7,582 bases of DNA, taken from positions 1-7,582 of the forward strand of contig JACCTF010000401.1 of the NCBI GenBank assembly GCA_013812565.1. The letters run 5' to 3'. This document shows positions 1 to 7,260 of the stretch, piece after piece; within the stretch, counting starts at the first letter, position 1; each line of letters begins with the position of its first letter. The stretch is from Pyrinomonadaceae bacterium. Lineage in GTDB: Bacteria; Acidobacteriota; Blastocatellia; Pyrinomonadales; Pyrinomonadaceae. Both the position numbers and the translations under genes were made by a program. The notes beneath the pieces are model-generated. The model did no database searches. It was not told where the DNA came from and saw nothing but the letters and a program-made list of their open reading frames with translations.

Positions 1-1434
1 GAGTTCGGTTGTTCCGGATACCACGAGTTTGGCGGTGGCGCGAGCTTGGCGCAGAGCGGCGCTTCCTTCGGCGAGCGGTTGTTGCTTGCCGCAGTGTGCA
101 CAGTACAAATCAGAAGCGGCGATGCGCTGACCGCAGAAACCGCAGTAAACCATCTCGGTCGCCATCGTCTGGAAGCCGAGGCGGTCGGCGGCAACTGCGC
201 CGTAACTGATCTGCCCGGCGCGCAGCTTTTCGAGATGCTCGGCCAGCACCGTGCGTGTCTCCGCCGCCGAGCGAAATCGATCTTCCGGTTTATATTCGAC
301 GGTGCGCATCAGAATACGCTCCATCTCGGTGGAGATCGCCGGAGTGATCTGGCGCGGACGCGAGTTCTTCGCCCAGTCAAAAACTAATAGCGGATTATCC
401 TGTGGATCAGTGCCGGTCAAAAGCTGAAACATTGTGGCACCGAGGCTGTAGATGTCCGACCGCGGCTCAACTTTGCCGCTGAAGAGCTCCGGCGGCGCAT
501 AGCCCATCGTGCCGACGGCCGTCACGCCCTTCTCCTGCGGCGTGACCCAGCGCGCGATCCCGAAGTCGATCAGCATGACGCGGCCCGTGGTTCCGTCGAT
601 CATCAAGTTGGCCGGTTTCAAATCGCGGTAGATAATCGGCGTCGGAAGATTGTGCAGGTAGTGAAGCACATCGGCGATCTGCAGTGCCCATCCGGTAACT
701 GTCTTTTCATCCAGACGGTGGCCGGGCGCATTACGCAAGCGGGCGAGGAAGTCGCCGCCCGAGATGTACTTCATCACCAAATAGAAGCGGCTCGCTGATT
801 CATCGAAGTAATCGTAGATGGTCGGGATTGACGGATGTTCGAGCGAGGCGAGCAGCATTGATTCGCGCTTGAAATCGCTTGCCGCCTTCTCTTGCTGCCC
901 TTCGTCGAGCTGTGTCTGAATCATCTCTTTGACAGCACGCGGCGCATCACCCAGGTTGCGATCCTTTGCTAAATAGACCGCGCCCATGCCGCCGCCGCCG
1001 ATGCGTCGCACAATCTCATAGCGATTGTCCAAGAGCGTGCCTTCGTCGAGCGGTTTGTTCGCCCCACGGCGGCCTCCGGTGGAATTGGCGTGCTCGGTTG
1101 CTGCGCCACTCTGAGGGCCATTCTGTGCGCCGCCCCGACCGCCGCCTAGTGCGCTCTGATCGACTGTGCTCGTCGGTAATTCTGCGACTGATTCGTGTTG
1201 ATTGACCGTGCTGATGTTGAACGGAGACTGCTGGGCAATGCTATCACTACCGTTGGGCGCGGCATCACCCTCGGAAGCATTACTGCCACTTGCGCCTTCC
1301 CGGCTTGACGCATCTGAAGCCGCGAAGGATGGTTCGCGCACGGTTGCGGCGGTTGGTTGCGCCGCTCCGCAGACGCCGCAAAAACGGTTGTCTGGCGCGA
1401 CATTAGCACCACATTGAAGGCAGGACCCCATCAT
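1..1434 (-). CDS. Eukaryotic-type Ser/Thr protein kinase with N- and C-terminal zinc ribbons (C-terminus beyond left edge)
   Basis: Phosphorylates Ser/Thr of partner proteins. No membrane segment is visible in the 478 residues present, so this part is probably cytoplasmic. The frame is open to base 1, so the protein continues outside the window. Order: zinc ribbon 1 (C5, C8, C19, C22); a Ser/Gly/Ala/Asn-rich linker, about 27-125; the kinase domain, about 138-405; zinc ribbon 2 (C431, C434, C445, C448). Kinase landmarks are all present: glycine loop RIGGGGMGAVYLA (144-156), K169, helix-C E191, catalytic loop YRDLKPAN (D271, K273, N276), DFG (290-292), APPE (313-316), D327 and R386. The HRD histidine is Tyr269, while the Arg of an RD kinase is kept. 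The last residues, AKLVVSGTTEL, resemble the first strand of an FHA domain, but too little is present to call it. The start is ATG at 1434. A second ATG follows at once (1431), and Shine-Dalgarno support is weak. It lies 51 bases downstream of the zinc-ribbon/FHA gene and is probably co-transcribed. Substrate unknown. Confidence 0.93.
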   Translation of the reverse strand, partial: MMGSCLQCGANVAPDNRFCGVCGAAQPTAATVREPSFAASDASSREGASGSNASEGDAAPNGSDSIAQQSPFNISTVNQHESVAELPTSTVDQSALGGGRGGAQNGPQSGAATEHANSTGGRRGANKPLDEGTLLDNRYEIVRRIGGGGMGAVYLAKDRNLGDAPRAVKEMIQTQLDEGQQEKAASDFKRESMLLASLEHPSIPTIYDYFDESASRFYLVMKYISGGDFLARLRNAPGHRLDEKTVTGWALQIADVLHYLHNLPTPIIYRDLKPANLMIDGTTGRVMLIDFGIARWVTPQEKGVTAVGTMGYAPPELFSGKVEPRSDIYSLGATMFQLLTGTDPQDNPLLVFDWAKNSRPRQITPAISTEMERILMRTVEYKPEDRFRSAAETRTVLAEHLEKLRAGQISYGAVAADRLGFQTMATEMVYCGFCGQRIAASDLYCAHCGKQQPLAEGSAALRQARATAKLVVSGTTEL

Positions 1435-1485
1435 TAACAGTGAACCGAAAACCCTTCCCACGACCACTTGAAACTCGGCCGCGAG

Positions 1486-1959
1486 CTACTTAATCATAAA
1501 AAAACGCAAAAAAGTTTTGCCGACGATGATCTCATCTCCGTCGCGTAAATCATGCCGGTCGCCGGGCATCAAACGTCTTCCACGATTGATAAACGTGCCG
1601 TTGGTAGAACCTAAATCCTCGATAGTATATTGATCGCGACGGCGCACTATGCACGCGTGGCGGCGCGAGACTTTAGCCTCCGGGTCATCCGTATCAAGGT
1701 CAACATCCGGGAAAATGCCGCCGTCCGCATCCCACCGCCCGATCTGTATTTCATCGTCGTGTAACAAAAATTCCTTTCCGGCAGCACGTCCGCGCTCCAT
1801 TACAAGTCGGGCGTGAGGCATTTTGACTACAACGACATCATCTGGTTTCTCGCTGCTTTTCTTTGTCTGCATGGCTATCGACGACAACAACAGGCCGCAT
1901 TCATCGCAGTATTGCGAGTTTGTGAGGTTTTCCGTATTGCACCTCTGGCAGGTTATCAT
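1486..1959 (-). CDS. Small zinc-ribbon/FHA domain protein (157 aa)
   Basis: FHA domains bind phosphothreonine peptides, so this is a likely reader or adaptor for the kinase encoded next to it. Residues 1-25 form a zinc ribbon (C4, C7, C18, C21). A polar linker follows, about 27-45. The FHA domain spans about 48-156 and has its hallmark residues: GR (74-75), SRRH (98-101) and GSTNGT (117-122). No membrane segment or signal peptide is seen. I start it at the ATG at 1959, because the zinc ribbon then begins at once (MITCQRC), as in the neighbouring kinase. The frame stays open upstream to an ATG at 2094, but those residues resemble no domain, and the predicted -10 box at 2051-2056 would leave that start outside the transcript. 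Stop is TAG. Length and layout recall GarA/OdhI-type proteins, a short N-terminal region with a kinase target Thr before an FHA domain. That is analogy only, since the known GarA N-terminal motif is absent. Confidence 0.9.
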   Translation of the reverse strand: MITCQRCNTENLTNSQYCDECGLLLSSIAMQTKKSSEKPDDVVVVKMPHARLVMERGRAAGKEFLLHDDEIQIGRWDADGGIFPDVDLDTDDPEAKVSRRHACIVRRRDQYTIEDLGSTNGTFINRGRRLMPGDRHDLRDGDEIIVGKTFLRFFMIK

Positions 1960-2023
1960 GTCGCTTACTCGATCTCGCGCGCTCGCGCAAAGGAGTATGG
2001 AGCGGATTGTTACAGCCAGCGTA

Positions 2024-2041
2024 TGGCAAACGCGTGGCAAA
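2024..2041. repeat. Direct repeat TGGCAAA x2, 11-base period, possible operator
   Basis: TGGCAAA occurs at 2024-2030 and again at 2035-2041, separated by CGCG. The two copies are therefore one helical turn apart. They overlap or sit just downstream of the expected transcription start of the FHA-kinase promoter, where a repressor site would act. No regulator is encoded in the window and the repeat is short, so the operator role is inference. Confidence 0.35.
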
Positions 2042-2050
2042 AAGCGATTC

Positions 2051-2079
2051 ATTTTACGCGAAAAATCAGAGCGCGCCAA
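2051..2079 (-). promoter_or_regulatory. Predicted sigma70-type promoter of the FHA-kinase unit
   Basis: Reading the minus strand, TTGGCG (2079-2074) is followed after exactly 17 bases by TAAAAT (2056-2051). This gives five of six matches to the -10 consensus, a good -35 and the ideal spacing. Transcription would start near 2044, giving a leader of about 85 bases before the ATG at 1959. This is prediction from sequence alone. Confidence 0.55.
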
Positions 2080-2267
2080 CCGTGCGTTATCCAAGACGAG
2101 GCGTCGTTACAAGCAATCTCTCACCAACGTTTGAAACCAACCCAACCTTTTTCACGTAATTAGGTTTACCGCCGCGAGCCGATAAGGAGAAGCTTGTTTT
2201 TCGCGCCCGAAGCGTGCGTTTGTATGACTCTCCCGATTGAACGGCGTACCGGATTCCCTAATTCAAT

Positions 2268-2272
2268 AAGGA
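2268..2272 (+). promoter_or_regulatory. Shine-Dalgarno site of the adaptor gene
   Basis: AAGGA lies 13 bases before the ATG at 2286, somewhat far but the only purine-rich match. It is closer to an out-of-frame ATG at 2273 that opens only seven codons. The 2286 start is preferred because it gives the basic N-terminus and membrane anchor expected of the family. Confidence 0.5.
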
Positions 2273-2285
2273 ATGAAAATCGAAA

Positions 2286-3857
2286 ATGGCGCTTAACCGA
2301 AAGAGAAAAATTATCATTGGAGTTGCGGCGGCCGTGCTACTCGCTTCCATCGTCGCCGTAAGCATCTATGCGCGTCGCACAGACGCCGCAGAGGTGACCA
2401 CCGTGCGCGTCGAAACGCGCCCTGAGTTGCGTTCTACCGTTACCGCTTCGGGCGAAGTGCGTCCCATTCAGTTTATTAATCTCACAAGCGAAGTGGCGGG
2501 ACGCATCGAACAGATCTTCGTTAATCCAGGCGATCAGGTAACGCGCGGCCAACCGCTGGTACGTCTTGATCCAGAGCAACTGCAAGCGCAACAAGAAGCA
2601 CAGGGAGCCGCCGTGCAAGCTTCACTGAGCGACGTACAGAACGCGCGAACGCAGGTGCTTGCGGCGGAGAACAACGTGTCGCAGGCGCAGCAGACCTTAA
2701 ACGTCGCAGAGGCCGCGCTTGCCCAAGCCAGGCAGCAGGTTGTGACATCGCAAACTAATGTTGATCGCGCACAAGTAGACCTCAACACCGCGCAGCGTGA
2801 GTTGAAGCGCTCGACCGAATTGGTCGAAGCCGGGGTTGAAACGCGCGCTGCCTACGACGCTTCGCGCGACCGCTTTGAACAAGCGCAGGTAGCGCTGCGC
2901 ACAGCCCAAGCGCAACTTCAGCAACAACGTCTTGCGGTGCAGGAATCGACCGCGCGTGTCACCCAGCAACGCCTCGCCGCGCAGGATGCACGCACCGGAG
3001 TTGAGCAGGCCCGCTCCGGCGTCAAGTCAAGTGAAGCGCGCGCTAACCAGCAGCAAGCCTTCTTGCGACGTGAATCCAGCCAACGTTCCAAAGCGACGCA
3101 GTATTCGCCGCTCACCGGCGTGATCGCCGACATTCCATCGCGCGTCGGACAGTTTGCCACCGCCAACTTTCAATCAACTCCGCTGCTGACGATTGCCGAC
3201 ATGTCAACCATCAACGTCGAAGTTAACGTTGACGAAACCGAGATTGCCGACGTGCAGGTTGGTCAACCGGCGAAGATCAAAGTGGATGCGATGGGCGAGC
3301 GTGAGATAGAGGGAGCTGTGACGCAGAAGAATCCGCTCGCCATCGGCAAGTCTGACACGCAGGGTAGCGGCGGCATCTCGAACCGCGTGAATGTGCAGGA
3401 AGCGAAAGAGTTCAAGGTAATTGTTGAACTGCGCAACGTGCCTGACGAGGTGCGCAATTCACTTCGTCCGGGAATGAGCGCGACGGCGACGATCACCACC
3501 AAAGTCAAGCAGAACGTGATCGCGGTGCCGCTTCAGGCGATTGTTGAAAAGTCGCCGACCGCAAACGCCTCACCAACCGCCGGAGCCCAATCAGCGACAG
3601 CAACGCCGACGCCTGTTGATCGGCCCAAAGATCTCAAGGGCGTTTACCTACTTGAGAACAACAAAGCAAGGTTCGTTGAAGTCGCCATCGGCAATACCGG
3701 CGAAGCTGATATTGAAATTACAAGCGGCCTCCAACCCGGCGTTGAAGTCATCACCGGCCCTAGTCGTGTGCTGCGAACATTGAAGGACGGCGCTGCTGTG
3801 AAGAAACAGACGCGGCGACCCGGCGCATCCAATACCAACTCCAACGAAGCCAGTTAA
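2286..3857 (+). CDS. MacA/HlyD-type periplasmic adaptor (membrane fusion protein) of an ABC exporter
   Basis: Bridges the inner-membrane ABC complex to an outer-membrane channel and stays anchored in the inner membrane. Layout of the 523 residues: basic N-terminus and one membrane helix (about 8-29); first half of the lipoyl-like domain (about 55-97, with the hairpin [17 protein letters not shown]); a long Gln/Ala-rich coiled-coil hairpin (about 98-270); second lipoyl half beginning [18 protein letters not shown] (273-290); beta-barrel (about 305-405); membrane-proximal domain to the end. The hairpin tip keeps R175-x3-L179-x6-T186, close to the R-L-S pattern by which AcrA and MacA proteins contact TolC, with Thr for Ser. 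It is clearly longer than MacA (about 370 residues), from the long hairpin and a Ser/Thr/Pro/Ala-rich insertion at 423-449. It is first in the exporter operon and ends 10 bases before the ATPase. Substrate cannot be inferred. Confidence 0.93.
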   Translation: MALNRKRKIIIGVAAAVLLASIVAVSIYARRTDAAEVTTVRVETRPELRSTVTASGEVRPIQFINLTSEVAGRIEQIFVNPGDQVTRGQPLVRLDPEQLQAQQEAQGAAVQASLSDVQNARTQVLAAENNVSQAQQTLNVAEAALAQARQQVVTSQTNVDRAQVDLNTAQRELKRSTELVEAGVETRAAYDASRDRFEQAQVALRTAQAQLQQQRLAVQESTARVTQQRLAAQDARTGVEQARSGVKSSEARANQQQAFLRRESSQRSKATQYSPLTGVIADIPSRVGQFATANFQSTPLLTIADMSTINVEVNVDETEIADVQVGQPAKIKVDAMGEREIEGAVTQKNPLAIGKSDTQGSGGISNRVNVQEAKEFKVIVELRNVPDEVRNSLRPGMSATATITTKVKQNVIAVPLQAIVEKSPTANASPTAGAQSATATPTPVDRPKDLKGVYLLENNKARFVEVAIGNTGEADIEITSGLQPGVEVITGPSRVLRTLKDGAAVKKQTRRPGASNTNSNEAS

Positions 3858-3858
3858 C

Positions 3859-3862
3859 GGAG
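3859..3862 (+). promoter_or_regulatory. Shine-Dalgarno site fixing the ATPase start
   Basis: GGAG lies five bases before the ATG at 3868, immediately after the adaptor stop codon (TAA 3855-3857). It supports the long N-terminus over the internal Met at residue 33, which would sit right at the first strand of the ATPase fold. Confidence 0.65.
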
Positions 3863-3867
3863 CTTTC

Positions 3868-4632
3868 ATGAGCAATGTCATACTCGCGGCACCGCCGCAG
3901 ACCGCGGCGCTCGACCACGGCGACCTTCTCGCGCACGACGCGGTGCCTGCCTCCTTAATCTCGATGCGCGACATTTGGAAGACATACCAAATGGGCGCGG
4001 AAGAAGTTCATGCCCTGCGCGGCGTCGAATTTGACGTGCACAAAGGCGAGTATCTCGCGATTATCGGCCCATCGGGTTCAGGCAAGTCAACGCTCATGAA
4101 TCTGATCGGCTGCCTTGATACGCCGACGCGCGGACGCTACTGGATCAACGGCAAACTCGTCTCCGAAATGAACGACGACGAACTGGCCCGCATACGCAAT
4201 CAGGAGGTTGGCTTCGTCTTTCAAACCTTCAACCTGTTAGCACGCGCGAGCGCCTTGCACAACGTTGAACTGCCGTTAATCTATGCCGGCGTCGGTTCTG
4301 CTGAGCGACACGAGAAAGCGCGCCAATCGCTCACCGCGGTTGATCTCGCCGATCGGATGATGCACCGACCCAACGAGCTATCAGGCGGCCAGCGCCAGCG
4401 TGTCGCGATCGCCCGCGCGCTCGTTAACCATCCCTCCATCCTCCTCGCCGACGAGCCGACGGGCGCGCTCGATTCGGCGACAAGCCACGAGATCATGAAC
4501 CTCTTCGAGCGTCTTCATGCCGAAGGTAACACCATCATCGTCGTCACACACGAGCCGGACATCGCCGCCCGCGCCCACCGCATCATCTCGATCCGCGACG
4601 GACATATCGAACGAGACGAGAGAACCAAATAA
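3868..4632 (+). CDS. ABC transporter ATPase, MacB/LolD type
   Basis: Hydrolyses ATP to drive the FtsX-like permeases encoded next to it, on the cytoplasmic face of the inner membrane. All motifs are intact over 254 residues: Walker [10 protein letters not shown] (67-75), Q-loop Q119, signature LSGGQ (171-175), Walker B ILLADEP (191-197, with D195 and E196), D-loop around D202 and switch H228. The run [16 protein letters not shown] is typical of the MacB/LolD/FtsE branch. Unlike E. coli MacB, the ATPase is a separate protein from its permease. About 30 residues precede the usual family start ([10 protein letters not shown] at 31-40). They look unstructured and match no domain I recognise, but the Shine-Dalgarno placement supports them. 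Ten bases after the adaptor gene and on the same strand, so almost certainly co-transcribed. After its stop comes a repeat-filled 75-base gap. Confidence 0.95.
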   Translation: MSNVILAAPPQTAALDHGDLLAHDAVPASLISMRDIWKTYQMGAEEVHALRGVEFDVHKGEYLAIIGPSGSGKSTLMNLIGCLDTPTRGRYWINGKLVSEMNDDELARIRNQEVGFVFQTFNLLARASALHNVELPLIYAGVGSAERHEKARQSLTAVDLADRMMHRPNELSGGQRQRVAIARALVNHPSILLADEPTGALDSATSHEIMNLFERLHAEGNTIIVVTHEPDIAARAHRIISIRDGHIERDERTK

Positions 4633-4634
4633 AG

Positions 4635-4707
4635 AAGTTAGGAGTCAGAAGCTAGGTAACAGAATAAAAACAAGGGCTTCACTTCTTATCATTCTGACTT
4701 CTGCTTT
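4635..4707. repeat. Heptamer repeat cluster with inverted arms between ATPase and permease 1
   Basis: Four adjoining 7-base units fill 4635-4662: AAGTTAG, GAGTCAG, AAGCTAG, GTAACAG. Near the far end the complementary units CTGACTT (4694-4700) and CTGCTTT (4701-4707) touch the ATG of permease 1. Bases 4639-4650 can pair with 4692-4703 as a 12-bp stem with two G-U pairs, around a 41-base loop. No Shine-Dalgarno site is visible before the ATG. There is no T-run after the stem, so a classical intrinsic terminator is unlikely. Confidence 0.7.
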
Positions 4708-5949
4708 ATGCGTTTATCAGCTTTTTGGGAAGCGTTTCGTATTGCCGCCGCATCTCTGCGGGCGAATAAGCTGCGCACGGGGTTGACGCTGATCGGTGTG
4801 GTGGTTGGCGTGGCGGCGGTGATCGCGGTGGTGACGATTATTAAGGGGCTGGATCAGACGGTGGCTTCGACCTTTTCTTCGCAGGGGTCAACTGTCTTCA
4901 CGGTCTCGAAGCTTCCGCAGATTATTCTGTCTCGCGAAGACTTCATCAAAGCCAACAAGCGACGGGATGTGACCGAGGGTGATGCCGAGGCCGTGGCAAG
5001 ATTGTGCACGGCATGCTGGCGCACCGGCGTTGCCGCACGCTCCGCCTCGGTGGTGAAGTACGGCGATCAGAAATCAGAAGACGTGCCGGTGCGCGGCGTC
5101 ACCCCTTCGATGTTTGATATTGAGGATATTGACATTGATGCCGGACGCCCGTGGACGGCGAGCGAAGACCAGGCGGCGCATGACGTATGCGTGGTGGGCG
5201 TTGATCTGCTGGAAAACATATTCGGCGGCCAAGCGCCGGAGCGTGCGGTCGGCAGAGAAGTACGCATCGGCGGACGCCCTTTCGAGATTGTTGGGGTGGC
5301 CGAACGACTGGGAACTATCTTCGGCTTTTCGCGCGACAACTTTGTGCTCATCCCCTACCCGACTTACCGGAAGATGTACGGAACCAAAGCATCGCTTTTT
5401 ATTCACATTCAAGTGGAGACAGCCGCGGAGTTGGAAGAAGCGCAAGATCAGGTGCGCGCCATTATGCGTACACGGCGCGGCAAAACCATCCGTGATGAAG
5501 AAGAAGGCTTCGCACTGGAGACGCAGGACGTTTTCCTTAACCTCTACGGCAAAGCGACTTCCAATATCTATCTTGTCACAATCGGGGTCGCCGCCATCTC
5601 GCTGGTTGTGGGCGGCATCGTGGTGATGAACATCATGCTCGTGTCAGTAACCGAACGCACCAAGGAGATCGGCATACGCAAAGCCATCGGCGCCAGGCAA
5701 AAGTACGTGCTCACTCAATTCCTGATCGAGGCCGTCATGCTTACCGCCATCGGCGGCCTGCTCGGCGTCATATCCGGTTTCCTTTTGGCGTACATCATCT
5801 CTTTTCTCGCGGGCTTCCCCTTGCTCTTGAGCTTGTGGTCAGCCGTGCTCGGAGTCAGCGTCTCATCAATCGTCGGCATCATCAGCGGTTTATGGCCCGC
5901 CTGGAAAGCAGCGCGACTCGATCCGATTGAGGCGCTTCGCGCCGAATAG
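4708..5949 (+). CDS. FtsX-like ABC permease 1 (MacB-type, periplasmic core domain)
   Basis: Inner-membrane subunit of the exporter. The 413 residues have the MacB layout: membrane helix 1 (about 24-46), a large periplasmic domain (about 47-285), then three helices (about 286-312, 333-364 and 371-397). The FtsX signatures are complete: MNIMLVSVTERTKEIGIRKA (307-326), in the loop that meets the ATPase, and PAWKAARLDPIEALR (397-411) at the C-terminus. The N-terminal AAASLRANKLRTGLTLIG is the usual amphipathic lead into helix 1. A C100-x2-C103 pair lies in the periplasmic domain and is absent from permease 2. The ATG at 4708 is the only reasonable start, since the frame has no other ATG back to an in-frame TAA at 4657. 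No Shine-Dalgarno site is seen, and the heptamer repeat abuts the start codon. The TAG stop leads straight into the next repeat. MacB-type mechanotransmission with no substrate passage through the membrane is family knowledge. Confidence 0.95.
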   Translation: MRLSAFWEAFRIAAASLRANKLRTGLTLIGVVVGVAAVIAVVTIIKGLDQTVASTFSSQGSTVFTVSKLPQIILSREDFIKANKRRDVTEGDAEAVARLCTACWRTGVAARSASVVKYGDQKSEDVPVRGVTPSMFDIEDIDIDAGRPWTASEDQAAHDVCVVGVDLLENIFGGQAPERAVGREVRIGGRPFEIVGVAERLGTIFGFSRDNFVLIPYPTYRKMYGTKASLFIHIQVETAAELEEAQDQVRAIMRTRRGKTIRDEEEGFALETQDVFLNLYGKATSNIYLVTIGVAAISLVVGGIVVMNIMLVSVTERTKEIGIRKAIGARQKYVLTQFLIEAVMLTAIGGLLGVISGFLLAYIISFLAGFPLLLSLWSAVLGVSVSSIVGIISGLWPAWKAARLDPIEALRAE

Positions 5950-6013
5950 ATGTCAGATGCCAGATGTTAGTTAAAGGCTAATACTGACATCTGGCATCTG
6001 ATATCTGACATCT
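5948..6013. repeat. Inverted heptamer repeat, 23-bp hairpin between permeases 1 and 2
   Basis: The left arm holds ATGTCAG, ATGCCAG, ATGTTAG (5950-5970). The right arm holds CTGACAT, CTGGCAT, CTGATAT, CTGACAT (5984-6011). Bases 5948-5970 pair with 5984-6006 as a 23-bp stem with two G-U pairs and no mismatch, around a 13-base loop. The right arm carries one more unit than it needs, so the stem could slip by one heptamer. The left arm starts inside the TAG stop of permease 1 and the right arm ends five bases before the ATG of permease 2. No T-tract follows. Confidence 0.9.
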
Positions 6014-6018
6014 AGCTT

Positions 6019-7260
6019 ATGTTCTTCGATGATCTCAAAGAATCGGCGGCAATGGCCGTGGACACGCTGCGGGCGAACAAACTGCGGTCGTCGCTCACCA
6101 TCCTCGGCGTGGCTATCGGCGTTATCACCGTGACCTTTATGGTCTCGATCATTCAGGGGTTGAACCGCGCGTTCGCCGAGCAGATCGAAGCGCTCGGATC
6201 GAACACGGTGTGGGCGTCAAAGTTTGACCCGAGTTTCGGACGCCCGCCGTCATCGGAAAATTTGCACCGGAAAGATTTGACCGTCGCCGATGCGGAAGCG
6301 ATCCGGCGCGAATCGCAGTTTGCCTTGAGCGTGTCGCCGCTTTACCGGCAGTTGGCGGCGACGCTGCGTTATGCCGACAAGCAGACGGAGACGCCGATCT
6401 TGTTCGGCGTCACGCCTTATTACGAGATGACGCATTCAAGTTATGTCGGACGCGGACGCTTTATCAGCGATGCCGACCTGGCTAACGCCTCTAATGTTTG
6501 TGTGCTCGGAGTGGATGCAGTACGCGCGCTGTTTCCGTTTGAGGAGCCGCTTGATAAAGAGTTGAAGATCGACGGGAAACCTTTCCGCGTCATCGGCGTG
6601 ATGGAGCCGTTGGGGAATTTCTTCGGCCAGTCGCGTGATAATTCCGTCTTCATGCCGCTCACCACGTTTGAGAAGTATCATCCTGACTACACGCCGCCGG
6701 AGATCGTTTTTGTGATTGTCTTGCGTCCAAAAACAAGGGCCGATGTGGCTGCGCTGGTCGATGAGATTACGGACATCCTGCGCCGCCGTCGCCGCGTACC
6801 CGCGGGCGCGCCGCCGAACTTCGGCGTTTCAACGCAGGATTCGCTGCTTGATTTCTACAATCAACTGACGGGGGCGACGGCGCTGGTCTTAACCGCCGTG
6901 TCATTCGTCGCGTTGATGATTGGCGGCATCGGCGTGATGAACATCATGCTTGTCTCAGTGACCGAGCGCACCAGAGAGATCGGCATTCGCAAAGCCGTCG
7001 GCGCAACGCGCGCCAACATCCTGTGGCAGTTTTTGATTGAAGCGGTAGTGCTGACGGCCATTGGCGGAGCAGTCGGGCTTGCGGTCGGCGAAGCGGCGAG
7101 TTTATTGATGAATCGCTATTCGCCGCTGCCGGCCTTTGTGCCGCTGTGGGCGGTCGTCGTCGGCTTAGGCATCTCGGCGGCGGTTGGAATCATCTTCGGG
7201 CTGTGGCCTGCGTGGAAGGCTGCACGGCTCGATCCGATTGAGGCTTTGCGCTATGAATAA
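6019..7260 (+). CDS. FtsX-like ABC permease 2 (MacB-type, paralogue of permease 1)
   Basis: Same fold and exactly the same length (413 residues) as permease 1: membrane helix 1 (about 24-46), periplasmic core (about 47-285), and helices at about 286-312, 333-364 and 373-397. It shares GxVMNIMLVSVTERTxEIGIRKAxGA and the terminal LWPAWKAARLDPIEALR-x-E. The periplasmic domains align with matching landmarks (VCVxGVD, FGxSRDN) but differ widely, including a PPSSENLHRKD stretch, a five-Arg run at 255-259 (plus strand about 6781-6795) and no CxxC. It is therefore an old duplication rather than a recent copy. Start at ATG 6019: an in-frame TAG lies just upstream (6013-6015), so no longer protein is possible. 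No Shine-Dalgarno site is seen. It may pair with permease 1 as a heterodimer on the shared ATPase, or form a separate homodimer. Confidence 0.95.
   Translation: MFFDDLKESAAMAVDTLRANKLRSSLTILGVAIGVITVTFMVSIIQGLNRAFAEQIEALGSNTVWASKFDPSFGRPPSSENLHRKDLTVADAEAIRRESQFALSVSPLYRQLAATLRYADKQTETPILFGVTPYYEMTHSSYVGRGRFISDADLANASNVCVLGVDAVRALFPFEEPLDKELKIDGKPFRVIGVMEPLGNFFGQSRDNSVFMPLTTFEKYHPDYTPPEIVFVIVLRPKTRADVAALVDEITDILRRRRRVPAGAPPNFGVSTQDSLLDFYNQLTGATALVLTAVSFVALMIGGIGVMNIMLVSVTERTREIGIRKAVGATRANILWQFLIEAVVLTAIGGAVGLAVGEAASLLMNRYSPLPAFVPLWAVVVGLGISAAVGIIFGLWPAWKAARLDPIEALRYE

Larger units (their letters stand above)
1960..2285. other. Divergent intergenic region between the FHA/kinase unit and the exporter operon
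   Basis: This 326-base gap lies between two divergently read genes and should hold the promoters of both. I find a good minus-strand promoter (2051-2079) and a direct repeat next to it. For the plus-strand exporter I find no convincing sigma70 promoter. TTGAAA at 2131-2136 with TAATTA at 2157-2162 has a 20-base spacer and is weak. Open frames on the plus strand here have no recognisable product and overlap the FHA gene on the other strand. No RNA gene is recognised. Confidence 0.75.

Noticed and set aside
966..1417. Plus- and minus-strand open frames over the kinase N-terminal linker
   Set aside because: They are alternative frames of the kinase coding region, with Arg/Pro/Ser-rich shadow composition.
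1960..2094. Longer N-terminus of the FHA protein (ATG at 2094 or 2052)
   Set aside because: The added residues match no domain, the ATG at 2052 overlaps the predicted -10 box, and the zinc ribbon begins exactly at the Met encoded at 1959.
1813..2163. Plus-strand open frames across the divergent region
   Set aside because: They lie opposite the FHA gene and its leader, resemble no known protein and have no Shine-Dalgarno site.
2273..2296. Seven-codon upstream open frame overlapping the adaptor start
   Set aside because: AAGG directly touches its ATG, too close for initiation, and the peptide has no leader-peptide character.
5005..5019. Haem-binding CxxCH in permease 1
   Set aside because: The residue after the second cysteine is Trp, not His.
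5948..6013. Hairpin as an intrinsic terminator
   Set aside because: The stem is strong but no T-tract follows, and the next base run leads straight into the permease 2 start codon.
4635..6013. Heptamer clusters as CRISPR or insertion-sequence remnants
   Set aside because: The units are 7 bases and directly adjoining with no spacers. No transposase, terminal repeat or target duplication is seen.
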